This document shows positions 11,091 through 21,437 of a DNA stretch of 64,000 nucleotides, piece by piece. Where the stretch lies: positions 2,306,077 to 2,370,076 of the forward strand of contig JARUPZ010000025.1 in the NCBI GenBank assembly GCA_031213475.1, given 5' to 3'. Each line of letters starts with the position of its first letter. Within the stretch, counting starts at the first letter, position 1. This DNA is from Nereocystis luetkeana (lineage: Eukaryota > Sar > Phaeophyceae > Laminariales > Laminariaceae). The position numbers and the translations under genes were made by a program. Under the pieces are notes generated by a model. That model ran no database searches, was not told the origin of the DNA, and worked only from the letters and a program-made list of their open reading frames with translations.

Positions 11091-12037
11091 TTAGAAGTAT
11101 ACTGGTGGCATACGGCCAGTATTATAATGGAATCATGGCAGTCATACGGCCAGTATAATTGTATCCTGGCAGTATTGAGAGCTTGCAGTATAATACGTGA
11201 CGTGCGCAGTAGACCCCGATTCTACTGCTGCTGTAGACGGCCTTTCCTCCGTAGTCTATCACAGTTCCCGTACCAGAGTACATAGACCCCCCCACCACAA
11301 TACCTGGTAGATGTTTCGCGTATATATGCTATGTCATGGTTGAGCTCAGGCAGCATACGAGCTACCAGGTACTCAATAGTGCTACTTATACCTACCTGCT
11401 ACGGCGGGCTCTCTTAACCCCTTTAGTGCCGCAGTCCCAATTTGGGGACAAACCAGTCTGATTCCGAGTGATTGGTCCCCAAAACGGGACTAGGGTCCTA
11501 AAAGAGTTAATACCTGGTAGCGACGAATATGTCCTATGTCGCGTATTTTTTTGAATCGGAGTATTTATTACAATATAGCGACGAGCGCACGGGTACAGCA
11601 GTGTACGTCGCGTACCCCTGCCAAAATACGAATTCATGCTGTATATTTTTTTAGCAGCGGACTACCGGTAGTACGATATATATAGCGACGAGCGTACGTA
11701 CTGGTATCACCTTGCTTGAGCACACTTGGATACCATATACATCCATCGAGTATGTTACGGGCAGTACATTCTGACAGCGGGCTGCATGGTATTTAATAGC
11801 GGTAAACATTATACATTGAGTGCATGGTTCCCACGTCGAGTACCATAACACTCCCATGCAGCGGGTTTCAGGATCAGGACAGACATCATACGTCGCATAC
11901 CCCGGGCATGACACAAATACGATACAGCAACAAGCGTAAGGGCTCATTACGTCGAAAGTATGACACCCTAAATCTACTCGTACCCACCTGCTGACGATGG
12001 ATAGCGACGGACATACTTGGATACCATACTCGTATAT
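11091..12037. other. Unclassified region rich in TACCWGGTA words
   Basis: No gene is supported. TACC(A/T)GGTA occurs at 11301, 11363 and 11511. The region also holds an 89-bp TTAA-flanked MITE (annotated separately) and recurrent 'atagcgacg' phrases near 11574, 11683 and 12001. Confidence 0.4.
11414..11510. mobile_element. piggyBac-like mini-MITE, 89 bp with TTAA on both sides
   Basis: TTAA at 11414-11417 and 11507-11510 bracket an 89-bp near-palindrome. The left arm CCCCTTTAGTGCCGCAGTCC pairs with the right arm ending GGGACTAGGGTCCTAAAAGAG, and 'tttgggga' pairs with 'tccccaaaa' in the centre. TTAA target sites and CCCTTT-type termini are typical of the piggyBac superfamily. It has no coding capacity. 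Confidence 0.75.
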
Positions 12038-12713
12038 TACTTCCGTTCCCCTCGCTGCCTCGGCAAGGAATGCTGCGAGGCATGCCCTATCAGCCTAAGA
12101 ACGAGTGGGGTAGGTCTTTCTGGCGGGTGTAAGGCCGGAATCACCCTCAAGGAGTGATACCTTCTTGCTGCTGCCTGTGGCCGCGAGGCTCAGGCGGTAG
12201 TAGAGTTGGGTCGTACGTGGTGCGTCAGGCACGGAGACCTACGATTCGCGCGTCTTTTTTTGGCAGCTGCGGCAGAGCAGCAATGCTCAATCGGGGTATC
12301 CGTGCGCGGAGGCAGGCGCCACCACAGGCCACACTACGGCACAGTCTATTGCGCCGGTAGGAGGCTGGATTCGACGACGAGGGAGGAGGTAGACTGAGCG
12401 TCGACGTGCGGGGAAGAGACGGATTGACCTCCCCCTGCGCGAGATTTGTTTTTTTTCAGATCAGAACCGCAAGTACGAGGTTTCTCAGGATGACGGAGAA
12501 AGGGAATCGACTGGAAGGGAATGGCAACGAGTGCACGCACAAAGGAGCGGGTGGATTGGGCCAAGGCGACGAGGCGGCCATGAAGAGCGGCAGGAAGACG
12601 GTGCGCGGAGACCCATGATCTGCGCGCACACTATCATCACGAGTGGAGTAGTCTTAGTTTGGTTTTTCTTGATATTGTTTTTCACGAGGCAGAATAGTAT
12701 CTACCGGTACTTG
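12038..12713 (+). mobile_element. Repeat family E, copy E2, 5' part (split by LTR element A)
   Basis: It starts 'tacttccgttcccctcgctg' and runs to 'tatctaccggtacttg', where LTR retrotransposon A begins. The rest of E2 resumes at 20867. Together the two parts make a ~1.25-kb E element equal in structure to 44302-45557. Confidence 0.85.
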
Positions 12714-13152
12714 TGAAACGGATGCTGGCTGCCTGGGCTGAGGTCTTAAGTCATTTTCACAAGGCACCACTTGTAGGGTTCTGCAATAGTTGGTAGGAGT
12801 GGCAGCTGGGGACCCCAGGTTACCACTCAGAGGTGCATAACCCAAAAGGAGAACACAAAGACGAGACATGAATGACCAACCTCAGTGACAGAGCAGAGCT
12901 AGAGTCCGACCGAGTCGAGAGGTGCGCTCCTAGGTCTCCAGGAGGGTAGGGCGAGCTTGTGGTTCTTCTGTGAAGAGGCTCCAACTGGAGATGGCTAGAT
13001 GGTAAGTGATTGCTTGTTCCGTGACCGTGGCGATGGTCGCGGGAACTGAGTGAGACGGAAGGGGGATGAAACCTTCCGTCCGGAACGGAGCTACAATATG
13101 AAAACGCCTCTATGTCATCATAACTCCTGAAACGGTCAACCGAACCGTAACA
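12714..13152 (-). repeat. LTR of element A (3' LTR)
   Basis: 439 bp running TGAAACGG...CCGTAACA on the plus strand, that is TG...CA in both orientations with imperfect TGTTACGG/TGAAACGG ends. It matches both LTRs of element B with scattered substitutions and one indel near its left end. Immediately inside, 'tgccccctagc' is the complement of an AGGGGG polypurine tract, as expected for a minus-strand element. Confidence 0.85.
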
Positions 13153-13554
13153 TGCCCCCTAGCATAATGCGAATGACGAAATGAGCATTATGCTATCGCA
13201 ATCTTGTGACTATAACCAAGTTTAAAGAGCCGCAAAGCCCTTTAACAAAAATAACGGCCTCAGCGATAAACAACCAAACCGAAATCGCAAAGGCCATCAG
13301 TGGGAAATACCTGAGAAAAACCCCCACCCTTGCTTTTTCACTGCGTGTTTGGTTGCCCGACCACTATTCCATGGTTAAAGTCCCCCCACGCTCATTCAGC
13401 GATGAAATAAGCGCAATGTCCCCTAACGCCAAAGCATATAAATCGCTTATATTGCGTCCTCAACAATTCAACGAAAATCGAACACAACAGAGAAGGCAAC
13501 TCCGCCTCCTCGGTTAAAACCATAAGCTAGCCTACAAGGCAAGGCGAAAAGCAA

Positions 13555-14185
13555 CGCAAAACTAAAATCCAAAACCACGAGAACTAAACGGAAAAGAACC
13601 AACACGGCCTCTTCGGTTGAAACACGACACACCAAAAGCAAGCAGAAACACTAGACAAAAAAAATCGAAAACCACGAGAACTGAACGGAAAAGAACCAAC
13701 ACGGCCTCTTCGGTTGAAACACTGGATAAATAAAATCGAAAACCACGAGAACTAAACGGAAAAGAACCAACACGACCTCTTCGGTTGAAACACGACACAC
13801 CAAAAGCAAGCAGAAACACTAGATAAATAAAATCGAAAACCACGAGAACAAAACGGAAAAGAACCAACACGGCCTCTTCGGTTGAAACACGACACACCAA
13901 AAGCAAGCAGAAACACTAGATAAATAAAATAGAAAACCACGAGAACTGAACGGAAAAGAACCAACACGGCCTCTTCGGTTGAAACACTAGATAAATAAAA
14001 TCGAAAACCACGAGAACTAAACGGAAAAGAACCAACAGGGCCTCTTCGGTTGAAACACGACACACCAAAAGCAAGCAGAAACACTAGATAAATAAAATCG
14101 AAAACCAAGAGAACTAAACGGAAAAGAACCAACACGGCCTCTTCGGTTGAAACACGACACACAAAAAGCAAGCATAAACACTAGA
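13555..14185. repeat. Minisatellite inside element A
   Basis: 'aaccaacacggcctcttcgg' followed by 'ttgaaacac' recurs seven times. The repeat takes two lengths depending on whether a 'gacacaccaaaagcaagcag' block is present, giving ~63- and ~90-bp steps. The equivalent array in element B (31985-32530) has a different order of long and short units, so the array has turned over since the copies separated. Confidence 0.85.
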
Positions 14186-14306
14186 TGAATTAGATAGATG
14201 TTTGCAGGGGAAGATCTTGGCAGGGGAAGGTCTTCGCAGGGGAGGATCCTCGCCGGAATTGCCGGATGAAGGAGCAGATATTCGTCTATGCAGAGCGTGG
14301 ATCGTT

Positions 14307-16175
14307 TCAGTCCTGCAACCGTTCCATCTCGCGACGGGTCAGTTCTTCCCAGTTGTTATCGGTGTAGCGCACTCGCCAGTAGCGGTCTCTGTAATCGTAC
14401 ACTTGCCCCTGCAGTCGCAACCCACCGCCAAAGTCTTTCCAGATGGTAAACCCTATCGGAACCAGCGTCAAGGCTTCGCGGCGACGAAGGGCGGGCGTAC
14501 GAGGGGTGACTGAGACTGGGGTCGTGTCTTTAGTCGGGTCGGGGTTGTACAAGTGCCAGAGTGCGATGAAACCGTCCAACTGCAAGGGTGTAAAACTCTG
14601 TAACACGTCATTCTCAGTTCGCCATCCTGTCTCTACTCCCTCTCTCGATCTCCCCTTGTACTCCCATCTAGTGGTGCGGGAGGCAGTGGTCGATCTGCGG
14701 CAGCTCACGAGCGAGTCTAACACTGACGAATTGACTCCTTCAACTGGCAGTTTGAAATCCGCGCCCCACGCATACTGTGCAAACTCGTCTGATATCGAGT
14801 GTCTTAGTGTCTTAGGTCTGAGGTGGTACGGCTTCACATCTGCGGTGAATACATTTCGGGTACGTTGTTTTCTGCCTCGCATCGTTACTTGTACGCTTAG
14901 GCCTGTCTGTAATACTTCCGTGACCTTCCAAGGGCCTGTGTAGTGGTCGTGCTGCAGCTTCTTCCCTCTGCTGTCGCGGTGTTTGCTGCTATCGGACTCG
15001 CGCACCAGCACGAGGCTACCCTTCTCAGCGATAACTCCGGCTGATGGTCTCGAGATGGCAGCGTTGGCTCGGGCCCGCGCCCTTACTCTTTGGCTGTCGC
15101 GCTTCTCGAGCGCCAGGCGGACTTCTCGGAGGTTCTGTCTGCTGCGCTCCACGAAGTTGTCCAGGCCGCCGCTCTGATCTGTCTCTTCTGACAAGGGTAC
15201 CAAAGAGTCTAAAGACGTGCGAGGCTTGCGACCGAACAACAACTCGAAAGGTGTCATGTTAGAAGGCAGTGACACGTCTGGTACGGTGCGTTTGATCCAT
15301 ATTGCCGGTGATACGTACTCGTCCCACCTCTCGGGCCACGATCTACATATCTCTGCCAACAGCTCCTGCAACCAACCTCCTAGTCTCTCTACAGAACCCT
15401 GTCCTCGCGGGTGGTCGGCTGGGCCAAACTTTATGTCCGCATTCATCCAACGGCATAAGTGTGTCACTACTTCTGCTCTGAACTCTCTGCCGCCGTCGCA
15501 ACGTACTGTCTTGGGTACACCGAACGTTAGGCACAGCTCGGTAAGCGCTTGTGCTACGCCTATTGCTTGCTTAGTTTCTAGAGGGATACCGAAACTTGGA
15601 GGCTCGATCTACTACCAGCAGAACGTACTTGTTACCTGAAAGGGAAGGCGTGTCTTTTTTCGGGATATCCATCTGTAGTTCATCCCACGGTTCTAGTGCG
15701 CGTCCGGGAAACATTGCGACGCGTCTGCTGTTGGGTCGTTTACGTCTCCTGCACCCGCATGACAACACGTATTGTCGCGTGTCGCGAATGACTGAAGGCC
15801 AGTGAAAGTGCTGAAGACTAGCGCTAACGTGGCTCCTACTCCAGAGTGACCATGCAGAGTGTGTACCAACGCGAGTACATCGGCAACCATGGATTCGGGT
15901 ATGGCTGGCAGGTTCCTACCTTTTCCGTCGGCAAACCTGATTACATCGTTATCGTCTAGACTATGCCCAGTCTCATCTACTTCCGCAGCGTTCGCATTGC
16001 TATCCTCCCGCAGACGCTTGCTAACCTGACCCAGATGAGCGTCGTTCCGTTGCCTTCTCGCGAGGGATGCCGGATTGGTGAGTACCTCGACTGCCCGGTG
16101 GATGCCCGGCGTCCTCCTACCCGACGACAGCGGAACCTGCCCCCCTGCTGAAAGCACCTCTTTCAACAGCTCCAT
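14307..16175 (-). pseudogene. Ty3/gypsy integrase and C-terminal extension, broken (element A)
   Basis: The minus strand encodes an integrase in pieces. 16175-15800 holds an N-terminal region with the start of an H2C2 zinc domain (HTLHGHSGVGATLALV). After a frame change, 15768-15590 gives FPGRALEPWDELQMDI and YVLLVVDRASKF with the first catalytic Asp. A 5-bp deletion relative to copy B near 15590 breaks the frame. The rest is open from 15467 to 14307 (386 codons): DHPRGQGSVERLGGWL with the catalytic Glu, then PFELLFGRKPRTS, a basic linker, KLQHDHYTGPWKVTEVL, and a C-terminal YDYRDRYWRVRYTDNNWEEL module reminiscent of the small chromo/Tudor-like folds at the ends of some integrases. The family normally inserts element cDNA into the genome. 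Here it cannot be intact. Confidence 0.8.
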
Positions 16176-16360
16176 TTAGCGGCTGGTCGACTCCTGACCC
16201 AGATGAGCGTCGTTCCGTTGCCTTCTCGCGAGGGATGTCGGATTGGTGAGTACCTCGACCGCCCGGTGGATGACCGGCGTCCTTCTACCCGACGACAGCG
16301 GAACCTGCCCCCCTGCTGAAATCACCTCTTTCAACAGCTCCATATAGCGGCTGGGACTCC
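16026..16360. repeat. 168-bp tandem duplication in the integrase N-terminal region
   Basis: The segment from 'gacccagatgagcgtcgttccg' to 'caacagctccat(t/a)tagcggctgg' occurs twice in direct succession. The same duplication is present in element B (34376-34715), so it predates the separation of the two copies. On the minus strand it repeats a peptide containing YMELLKEVLSAGGQVPL. Confidence 0.8.
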
Positions 16361-16389
16361 TTCAAGATCTGGTCGTTGGGTAGTACGAT

Positions 16390-16670
16390 CAAGGCATCGG
16401 GGCGATAGAGCAGAGCCCGGACACGGCTTCCGAGCGAGCAAACGACGGACGAGCAAGACGCCGGAGCGAGGAAATGCACGGCGTCGTAGCGGGGGAACGA
16501 CACAGCGGGCGGCGGGCGAACAAGACACTGGAACGGGCTAACGCACGGCGTCGGAGCGAGGGAGCGGCGCAGCGAGCGGGGGACAGGCAAGACACCGGAG
16601 CGAGGGAACGCACCGCGTCGGAGCAAGGGAGCGGTGCAGCAAGCTGTGCACGAGCAAGACACCGGGACAT
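16390..16670. repeat. Low-complexity GC-rich repeats
   Basis: Degenerate ~50-bp units share 'gagcaagacgccggagcgag', 'gcacggcgtcg(t/g)ag', 'cgggcgaacaagacac' and 'gaacgcaccgcgtcggagc'. All reading frames are open and rich in Arg, Ser and Ala, which explains the overlapping long ORFs on both strands. The array is shared with element B at 34740-35025. Confidence 0.7.
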
Positions 16671-17027
16671 GGGAGCTGCGCACGGGCAAGGGAGGTAGAG
16701 AGGCAACGGGGCACGGAATAGCGATGGAACGGCGTAACAGCAAAGCGAGACAAGAGAAGAAACGGCGCACGGGAAAGCGAGGGTCCACTGGGCGTGATGC
16801 TCAATAATCGCTCCACGTCTCAACTGCTCCATCTCGCGGCGGGTTATCTCCTCCCGATCCTGGTCGCTGTAGCGTATTCGCCAGTAGCGGTCTCTGTAAT
16901 CGTACACCTGATTCTACGGTGTGAGATCGCTACCCAAAGTCTTTCGTAGAGCGATTCCTATCGGAAACAGGGGCAAGGCGGATCCGGGTTGGTGATATCT
17001 GAGCCGGTCGGTTGATCTCGGTGACTT
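16668..17027 (-). repeat. ~360-bp segment present only in element A, with a second C-terminal module
   Basis: Element B goes directly from 'cgggacatgggag' to 'atgtcatgccgtcgcagg'. Element A has ~360 extra bases between these points. On the minus strand near 16907-16800 the extra part encodes YDYRDRYWRIRYSDQDREEI, a diverged version of the integrase C-terminal module at 14307-14420, followed by sequence like 14420-14480. It is either a partial duplication or the remnant of a related element. Confidence 0.7.
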
Positions 17028-17489
17028 CATGCCGTCGCAGGCTTCCGACGAACGCGTCGCCCTCCCCCCGTCAACGAGAATGGAAGCGAAAAAACGAGGC
17101 GAAGGGGAGGAAGAGAACTGGAGAGCCTAACAGTCAAGCAAAGGCAAAAAGACACATACATGTCAGGGCAAGATCCTCCTTGATGTGTCTTTTTCACGGC
17201 CAACAATTAAAGAGAAAACAACAAAGCGGTAAGGAAAAAAATAACTACGATGAACACGAACATACACAGCGAACACGGGACGCAGGTAAACTGCTGGACA
17301 CATGCGACAGAGTACGGGTGTCAGTAAAAGTCATAGCCAGCGCAGTCGGGTGCACGGGCATGCGGGTTTGCAACAAACACACCAGCAAACAAACGACCGA
17401 ACTATCCGCTTTAGCGAACAGAATAAACAACAAGATCAAACATGACAGCCACTAAACGGACGAACGACAAAGAACTGAATAGAAACTGG

Positions 17490-18960
17490 CAGCAAGCCCC
17501 GTGGCAAGGCTCGGACCTAGAGGGGCCTGGTTGCTGTCTCCCTTCAGCATGGGCGACAGCAACGAAGGTCCCAATAGGTACAGACCCGACCATTCTGTTC
17601 ATTCACCCCGTCTAAAGAAACAAACAACGAGCAGACAAACAAAAGAAGGCGGAAAAAAAGAAACAAAAGAAAAGAAAACAGGTATAAGCCCCGTGGCTAA
17701 GGCACAGGCCTAGAGGGGCCTGGTTGCCGTCTCCCTTCAGCATGGGAGGCAGCAACAACGGTCCCATTAGGCGCAGACCCAACCAATCTGGGCATCCACT
17801 CTCTATCCGAGAAATGAAGCGAACACAACGAACACAAAACATACAACAAAATGTGCTGCGTTCCCAGCAAACGCAGAGCAAAGCGTCGCGGATTTGACGA
17901 GCGGCGTACGGCGAGAGCAGCCGGTACGCAGACAGGCAAATAATAAGCGAATGTCAAGATAAGATATAGGACGAGTACAGCAGCAGTGGAACACGGGACG
18001 TCAGCAAAATAGCAGCCGGTAAGCACATATATACATGTACGCGGTATACGAGAGTGTGTTAATCTCCTGCTGCCCGCACAGCGTGTTGAAATCGGCGGTA
18101 CAGATCAGCCGAACATATTAGTATTCCAGAGAGACCTCGTTGTTATCTCTCTGCCGGATGGAGACGGCAACAATAGTCCTCTCAGGCTCAGACAAACCCA
18201 TATATATGTTATGCATGCGCCAACAAGGTGAGATAGGAAAATCATAATGCATCCGGCCGTTCCTGCCTCCCGCTCGCCCTTCGTTGCAGGAACATGTTGC
18301 GATGGCGGAGCATAGAAAATAGTACAAATATCAACTCCAATAAAAGCGGGAAAATCAGTACAACCAGCAGCAGAGCAGCAAAATGAGATAAGTGCAGATA
18401 TCAGCACCGATACAAGCGTGAAAATCAGTATAACCAAACTGAAGCAGAGTAAGATGTTGAGCGCGACTCACACCTGTAATGAATAAGCGGATCGACAACT
18501 AATTGTATTCCAGGTGGCAAGTGCATACACTGGATACGCTCAGCAGCTGTACGCCCACAAAATAAACGAAGTAAAATTGTAGACAGCATACTAACAGACC
18601 GTGTAGGTAGGACAGTAGACAGCATACTAACAGACCGTGTAGGTAGGACGGGCACAGACCTCGTGGAACTTCGTCTCTGTCTTCCACGACGGGTGAAGAG
18701 ACAACACCGCTCCCACGAGGCACATACCTATCTCTTCTATACTATATTTGACAAATACAGGTAGGAGAGGCACAGGCCCTATGGAGGCTCGGATCAGAGA
18801 CCGTAACCACGTCCCCAAAAGGCACAGACCCATCTCCAAAAAAACAGAACGCATGCTAGGTAGTAGGTAGGATAGGGGCGGACCTTGTGGAGGCTCGGTT
18901 CAAGACCATAATGGCACAGCAGTACCGTAATGCATCCAGGAAAGGCGCAGACTCGAAAGA
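17490..18960. repeat. Diverged tandem repeats in the leader of element A
   Basis: 'ggcacagacc' or 'ggcgcagaccc' recurs many times between 17580 and 18960, usually followed within ~40 bp by 'gtggaggctcgg' or 'aggggcctggttgc' and 'ctcccttcagcatggg'. The pair at 17493-17585 and 17686-17775 is the clearest. Element B shares the array. It lies between primer-binding site and integrase on the minus strand, where gag would be expected, but has no sustained reading frame. Confidence 0.6.
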
Positions 18961-19149
18961 CGTGGTCGTCCTTCGACCGCAGACCCATCCGGTTATTACG
19001 ACAGTGGCGTAAAATCACGGCACAGTAGTACAGTAATGTAACCAGGACAGGCGCAGACTCAATAGACTTGGATGTCGTTCAAGTGCAGACCCATTTATTA
19101 CGACAAGAGTGAGGAAATTAGCATAGGATCAGCGAGAAATCTCCGCATA

Positions 19150-19680
19150 ATAACCGTACTACCGCCGTGGCGTGAAATCACGGCACAGTAGTACAGTGGC
19201 GAAAAATCAAAAGTGAAAAAATGAAGAAAACAAAAATAATAATAATGATCAGAGTAAAAAAAAACAACAGCGGCAAAACGTGCAGAAGACGAAAGAACAT
19301 ACCGTTAACAGACACACCGCAGTACAGCAGTACAGGAAATTAGCAAAGGATCAGCGAGAAAACCACGCATAACCGTACTAAGGCAGTGGCGCGAAATCAC
19401 GGCACAGCAGTAGTCAGTCGGGCGGTAGCAAAATCGCAGTACAGCAGCAAATCGCAGTACAGCAGCGCACACGGTTCTGTTAAGACATTAAAATGAATAG
19501 CAAAAGTGAACAAAAATAAATAATGATCAGAGTAAAAAAAAAAATAACAACGGCGGCAAACGAAAAAGCAAAATCGCAGTACAGCAGCAAAATCGCAGTA
19601 CAGCAGCAAAATCGCAGTACAGCAGCGGTTGTGGTGGCCAAAACGCAGTACAGCAGTAACATCGCAGTACAACAGCGGTA
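19150..19680. repeat. Leader repeats with CAGTACAGCAG motif (element A, short version)
   Basis: Units contain 'cggcacagcagtagtcag', 'tcgcagtacagcag' (up to four times in a row), 'aagacattaaaatgaatagc', 'aataatgatcagagtaaa' and 'cgtgcagaagacgaaagaac'. Element A has about one and a half units. Element B has about five (37230-38700). No coding potential. Confidence 0.75.
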
Positions 19681-20845
19681 GGCCGGTACCGTGAACCTAC
19701 TGAAGAGAGAGATAGAGAGGTCGACGTGCAATAACACAGTGTATACTCGTACGTACGTAATTTTGCCTACTGTAGTCCACTAAAAATGATCTGACTCACA
19801 GTGATAACATTATTACCAAGACACATAAAAATGAAAAACGTGGCTTGCAAGGTTTGCAGGGATGCTTATCGACCTCTAACTTGCCAGAACAATAACTAAG
19901 AAAGGGGGATGGAAAAGGACGTGCCTTAAATTTGTGTGTTGCGTTAGCCGTGACGCATTTTTATTTCACAGATAACAGCAGCAACGAAGCGTGGCGAAGC
20001 GGCGACGGCAGCGGCAACATACACGCAGGTGGTAAGGGCAGCACACAAGCATGTGACGGCAAGCGACGGCAGTAACGACGTACGTGACAGCAGCTGGCTT
20101 GTGGAACACGGGCCTGAGAGTCTCAGCGAGCGCACTTGGACACTCGCGCTCTCAAACCCCGCATCATCGTCAGGCTTACGCTTATTTTTCATTCATTTTT
20201 TATTTTGGCTGCTGTGTGGAAGAGGTGATGGGGGTCTGACAAGTGCGCTGCCAGCTTAAAGACTCCCACCTGCGCCATTTGTTCAATACACGTCGAGCCA
20301 AGCACGCAAACTCAGGGTACCAGAGTGAGAATCAACGATGTGGACACGCGCCAGGGAGCAAGTCGCTTCCTGGTTGTGTCATGCATCATGAATTTACCAG
20401 GTACTCAGGCATTCCCCACCGAAATAAAATAATTAATTGAGTACAGACCCCCTAAATAATGAGCACCCGTTCAGAGTCATGGGTGTTATCGTACGCGCGG
20501 GACGCGCAGTACTGCTGCTGCTGTATCCGTGATACAGCCTACCCCGTAGTAGGTACCAGTAGGGTTGAGTTTCCACGTGGTCCATGGTTGCATGTGGTCA
20601 GCGGTGGGTCAGAGTTGCTTGCAGGAAGAGCGCTATCAGCGCGTGTGCCCCCCGTAGAGGCAAAGGAAAGGCGAGGTGCAACACACAAAAAAAAAAAACA
20701 ATAAAACGCTGCCACCCGCAGCTACCAAAAAAGTTACTCAAGATAAAAAATAAAATCGAAAGGAACAGGTCGGAGGCGCGAAGGCCGCCGCTCGTTCCGG
20801 CACGGGAAAATTTAAATGCAAACCCATGCAGTAAGCGCGCAGCAT

Positions 20846-20864
20846 GTACAGGGACTGAACACCA
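20846..20864 (-). promoter_or_regulatory. Primer-binding site of element A
   Basis: On the minus strand it begins TGGTGTTCAGTCCC, then TGTACATGCTG, starting with the TGG that pairs with tRNA CCA. In element B the same sequence lies directly inside the 5' LTR. Here it is the end of the element, with no LTR outside it. Confidence 0.65.
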
Positions 20865-20866
20865 TG

Positions 20867-21437
20867 TAACGTCGTCACTGGTCTTCGTAGTTTAACGAGT
20901 TGTATACCCTTCATGGGGAGTAACCTACGCAATTATCAGGGACGCGGTATCATAACTCTGTGCTGCACCTTTTTGTGTCAGACAGTCCAGGAAGAGATGG
21001 CGATCATTGATATTCGTGTGGTAGTAAGGTTCGACTGCTCCTTTTTTCTCTGCATATCCGCGAGTCTTCACTCTGACAGCACTCCAGATAGCAGACAGGT
21101 GTATTCCTCTTTCGTTTTCACGACTACCGTGCGTTTCGTACGGTGCAGGCAGCACTTCAGACAGCATCCGCTGTAGTCAGCAGCCACGAGTTGGATAGTG
21201 GTGGGAACGGGAGTACTCTATGTTATAGTTGAGAGGATATACCCGCGGCCATGTTAGTTCAGTTTGCACGTTGGCTTTAGCTCGTGTGCGCTTTCTTCGT
21301 CTCGTGTATTTTGAGGCAGGCGAATTTTCGTTTTTTTTTTTTCGGATTTTCCTAGGGCTCCAGCACCTTTGTGTGACCACGGACTCCTTCGTCAGAGAGT
21401 TATGTGAGAACAACAACAACAACAACAACAACAACAT
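20867..21437 (+). mobile_element. Repeat family E, copy E2, 3' part with (AAC)n tail
   Basis: E2 resumes with 'taacgtcgtcactggtcttcg' and ends with 'gaccacggactccttcgtcag', 'gttatgtgagaac' and nine AAC repeats at 21410-21437. A 3' microsatellite tail and a fixed 3' end suggest copying by target-primed reverse transcription. I find no conserved protein in the family, so it is probably non-autonomous. Confidence 0.8.

Larger units (their letters stand above)
12714..20866 (-). mobile_element. Ty3/gypsy-type LTR retrotransposon copy A, lacking 5' LTR
   Basis: The element is encoded on the minus strand and matches copy B (31153-40429) throughout. On the plus strand the 3' LTR is at 12714-13152. 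Then come a purine tract complement, a minisatellite, integrase remnants, Arg/Ser-rich low complexity, a long non-coding leader and the primer-binding site ending at 20864. The 5' LTR is absent. After the primer-binding site only TG remains, then the interrupted E2 repeat continues. I find no protease, reverse transcriptase, RNase H or gag, so it cannot move alone. Compared with copy B it has an extra ~360 bp at 16668-17027 and fewer leader repeats at 19150-19680. Confidence 0.85.

Noticed and set aside
13562-14171. Minus-strand repetitive ORFs with FNRRGRVGSFPF and STEEAVLVLF peptides
   Set aside because: They are translations of the minisatellite in element A. The equivalent array in B has a different unit order.
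14443-14943. Plus-strand ORFs opposite the integrase (also 32788-33288, 15217-15639, 33647-34153)
   Set aside because: They are antisense to recognisable integrase motifs on the minus strand.
16285-16907. Overlapping 167-172-codon ORFs in the Arg/Ser/Pro-rich stretch (also 34635-35034)
   Set aside because: All frames are open because of GC-rich tandem repeats. No domain is present.
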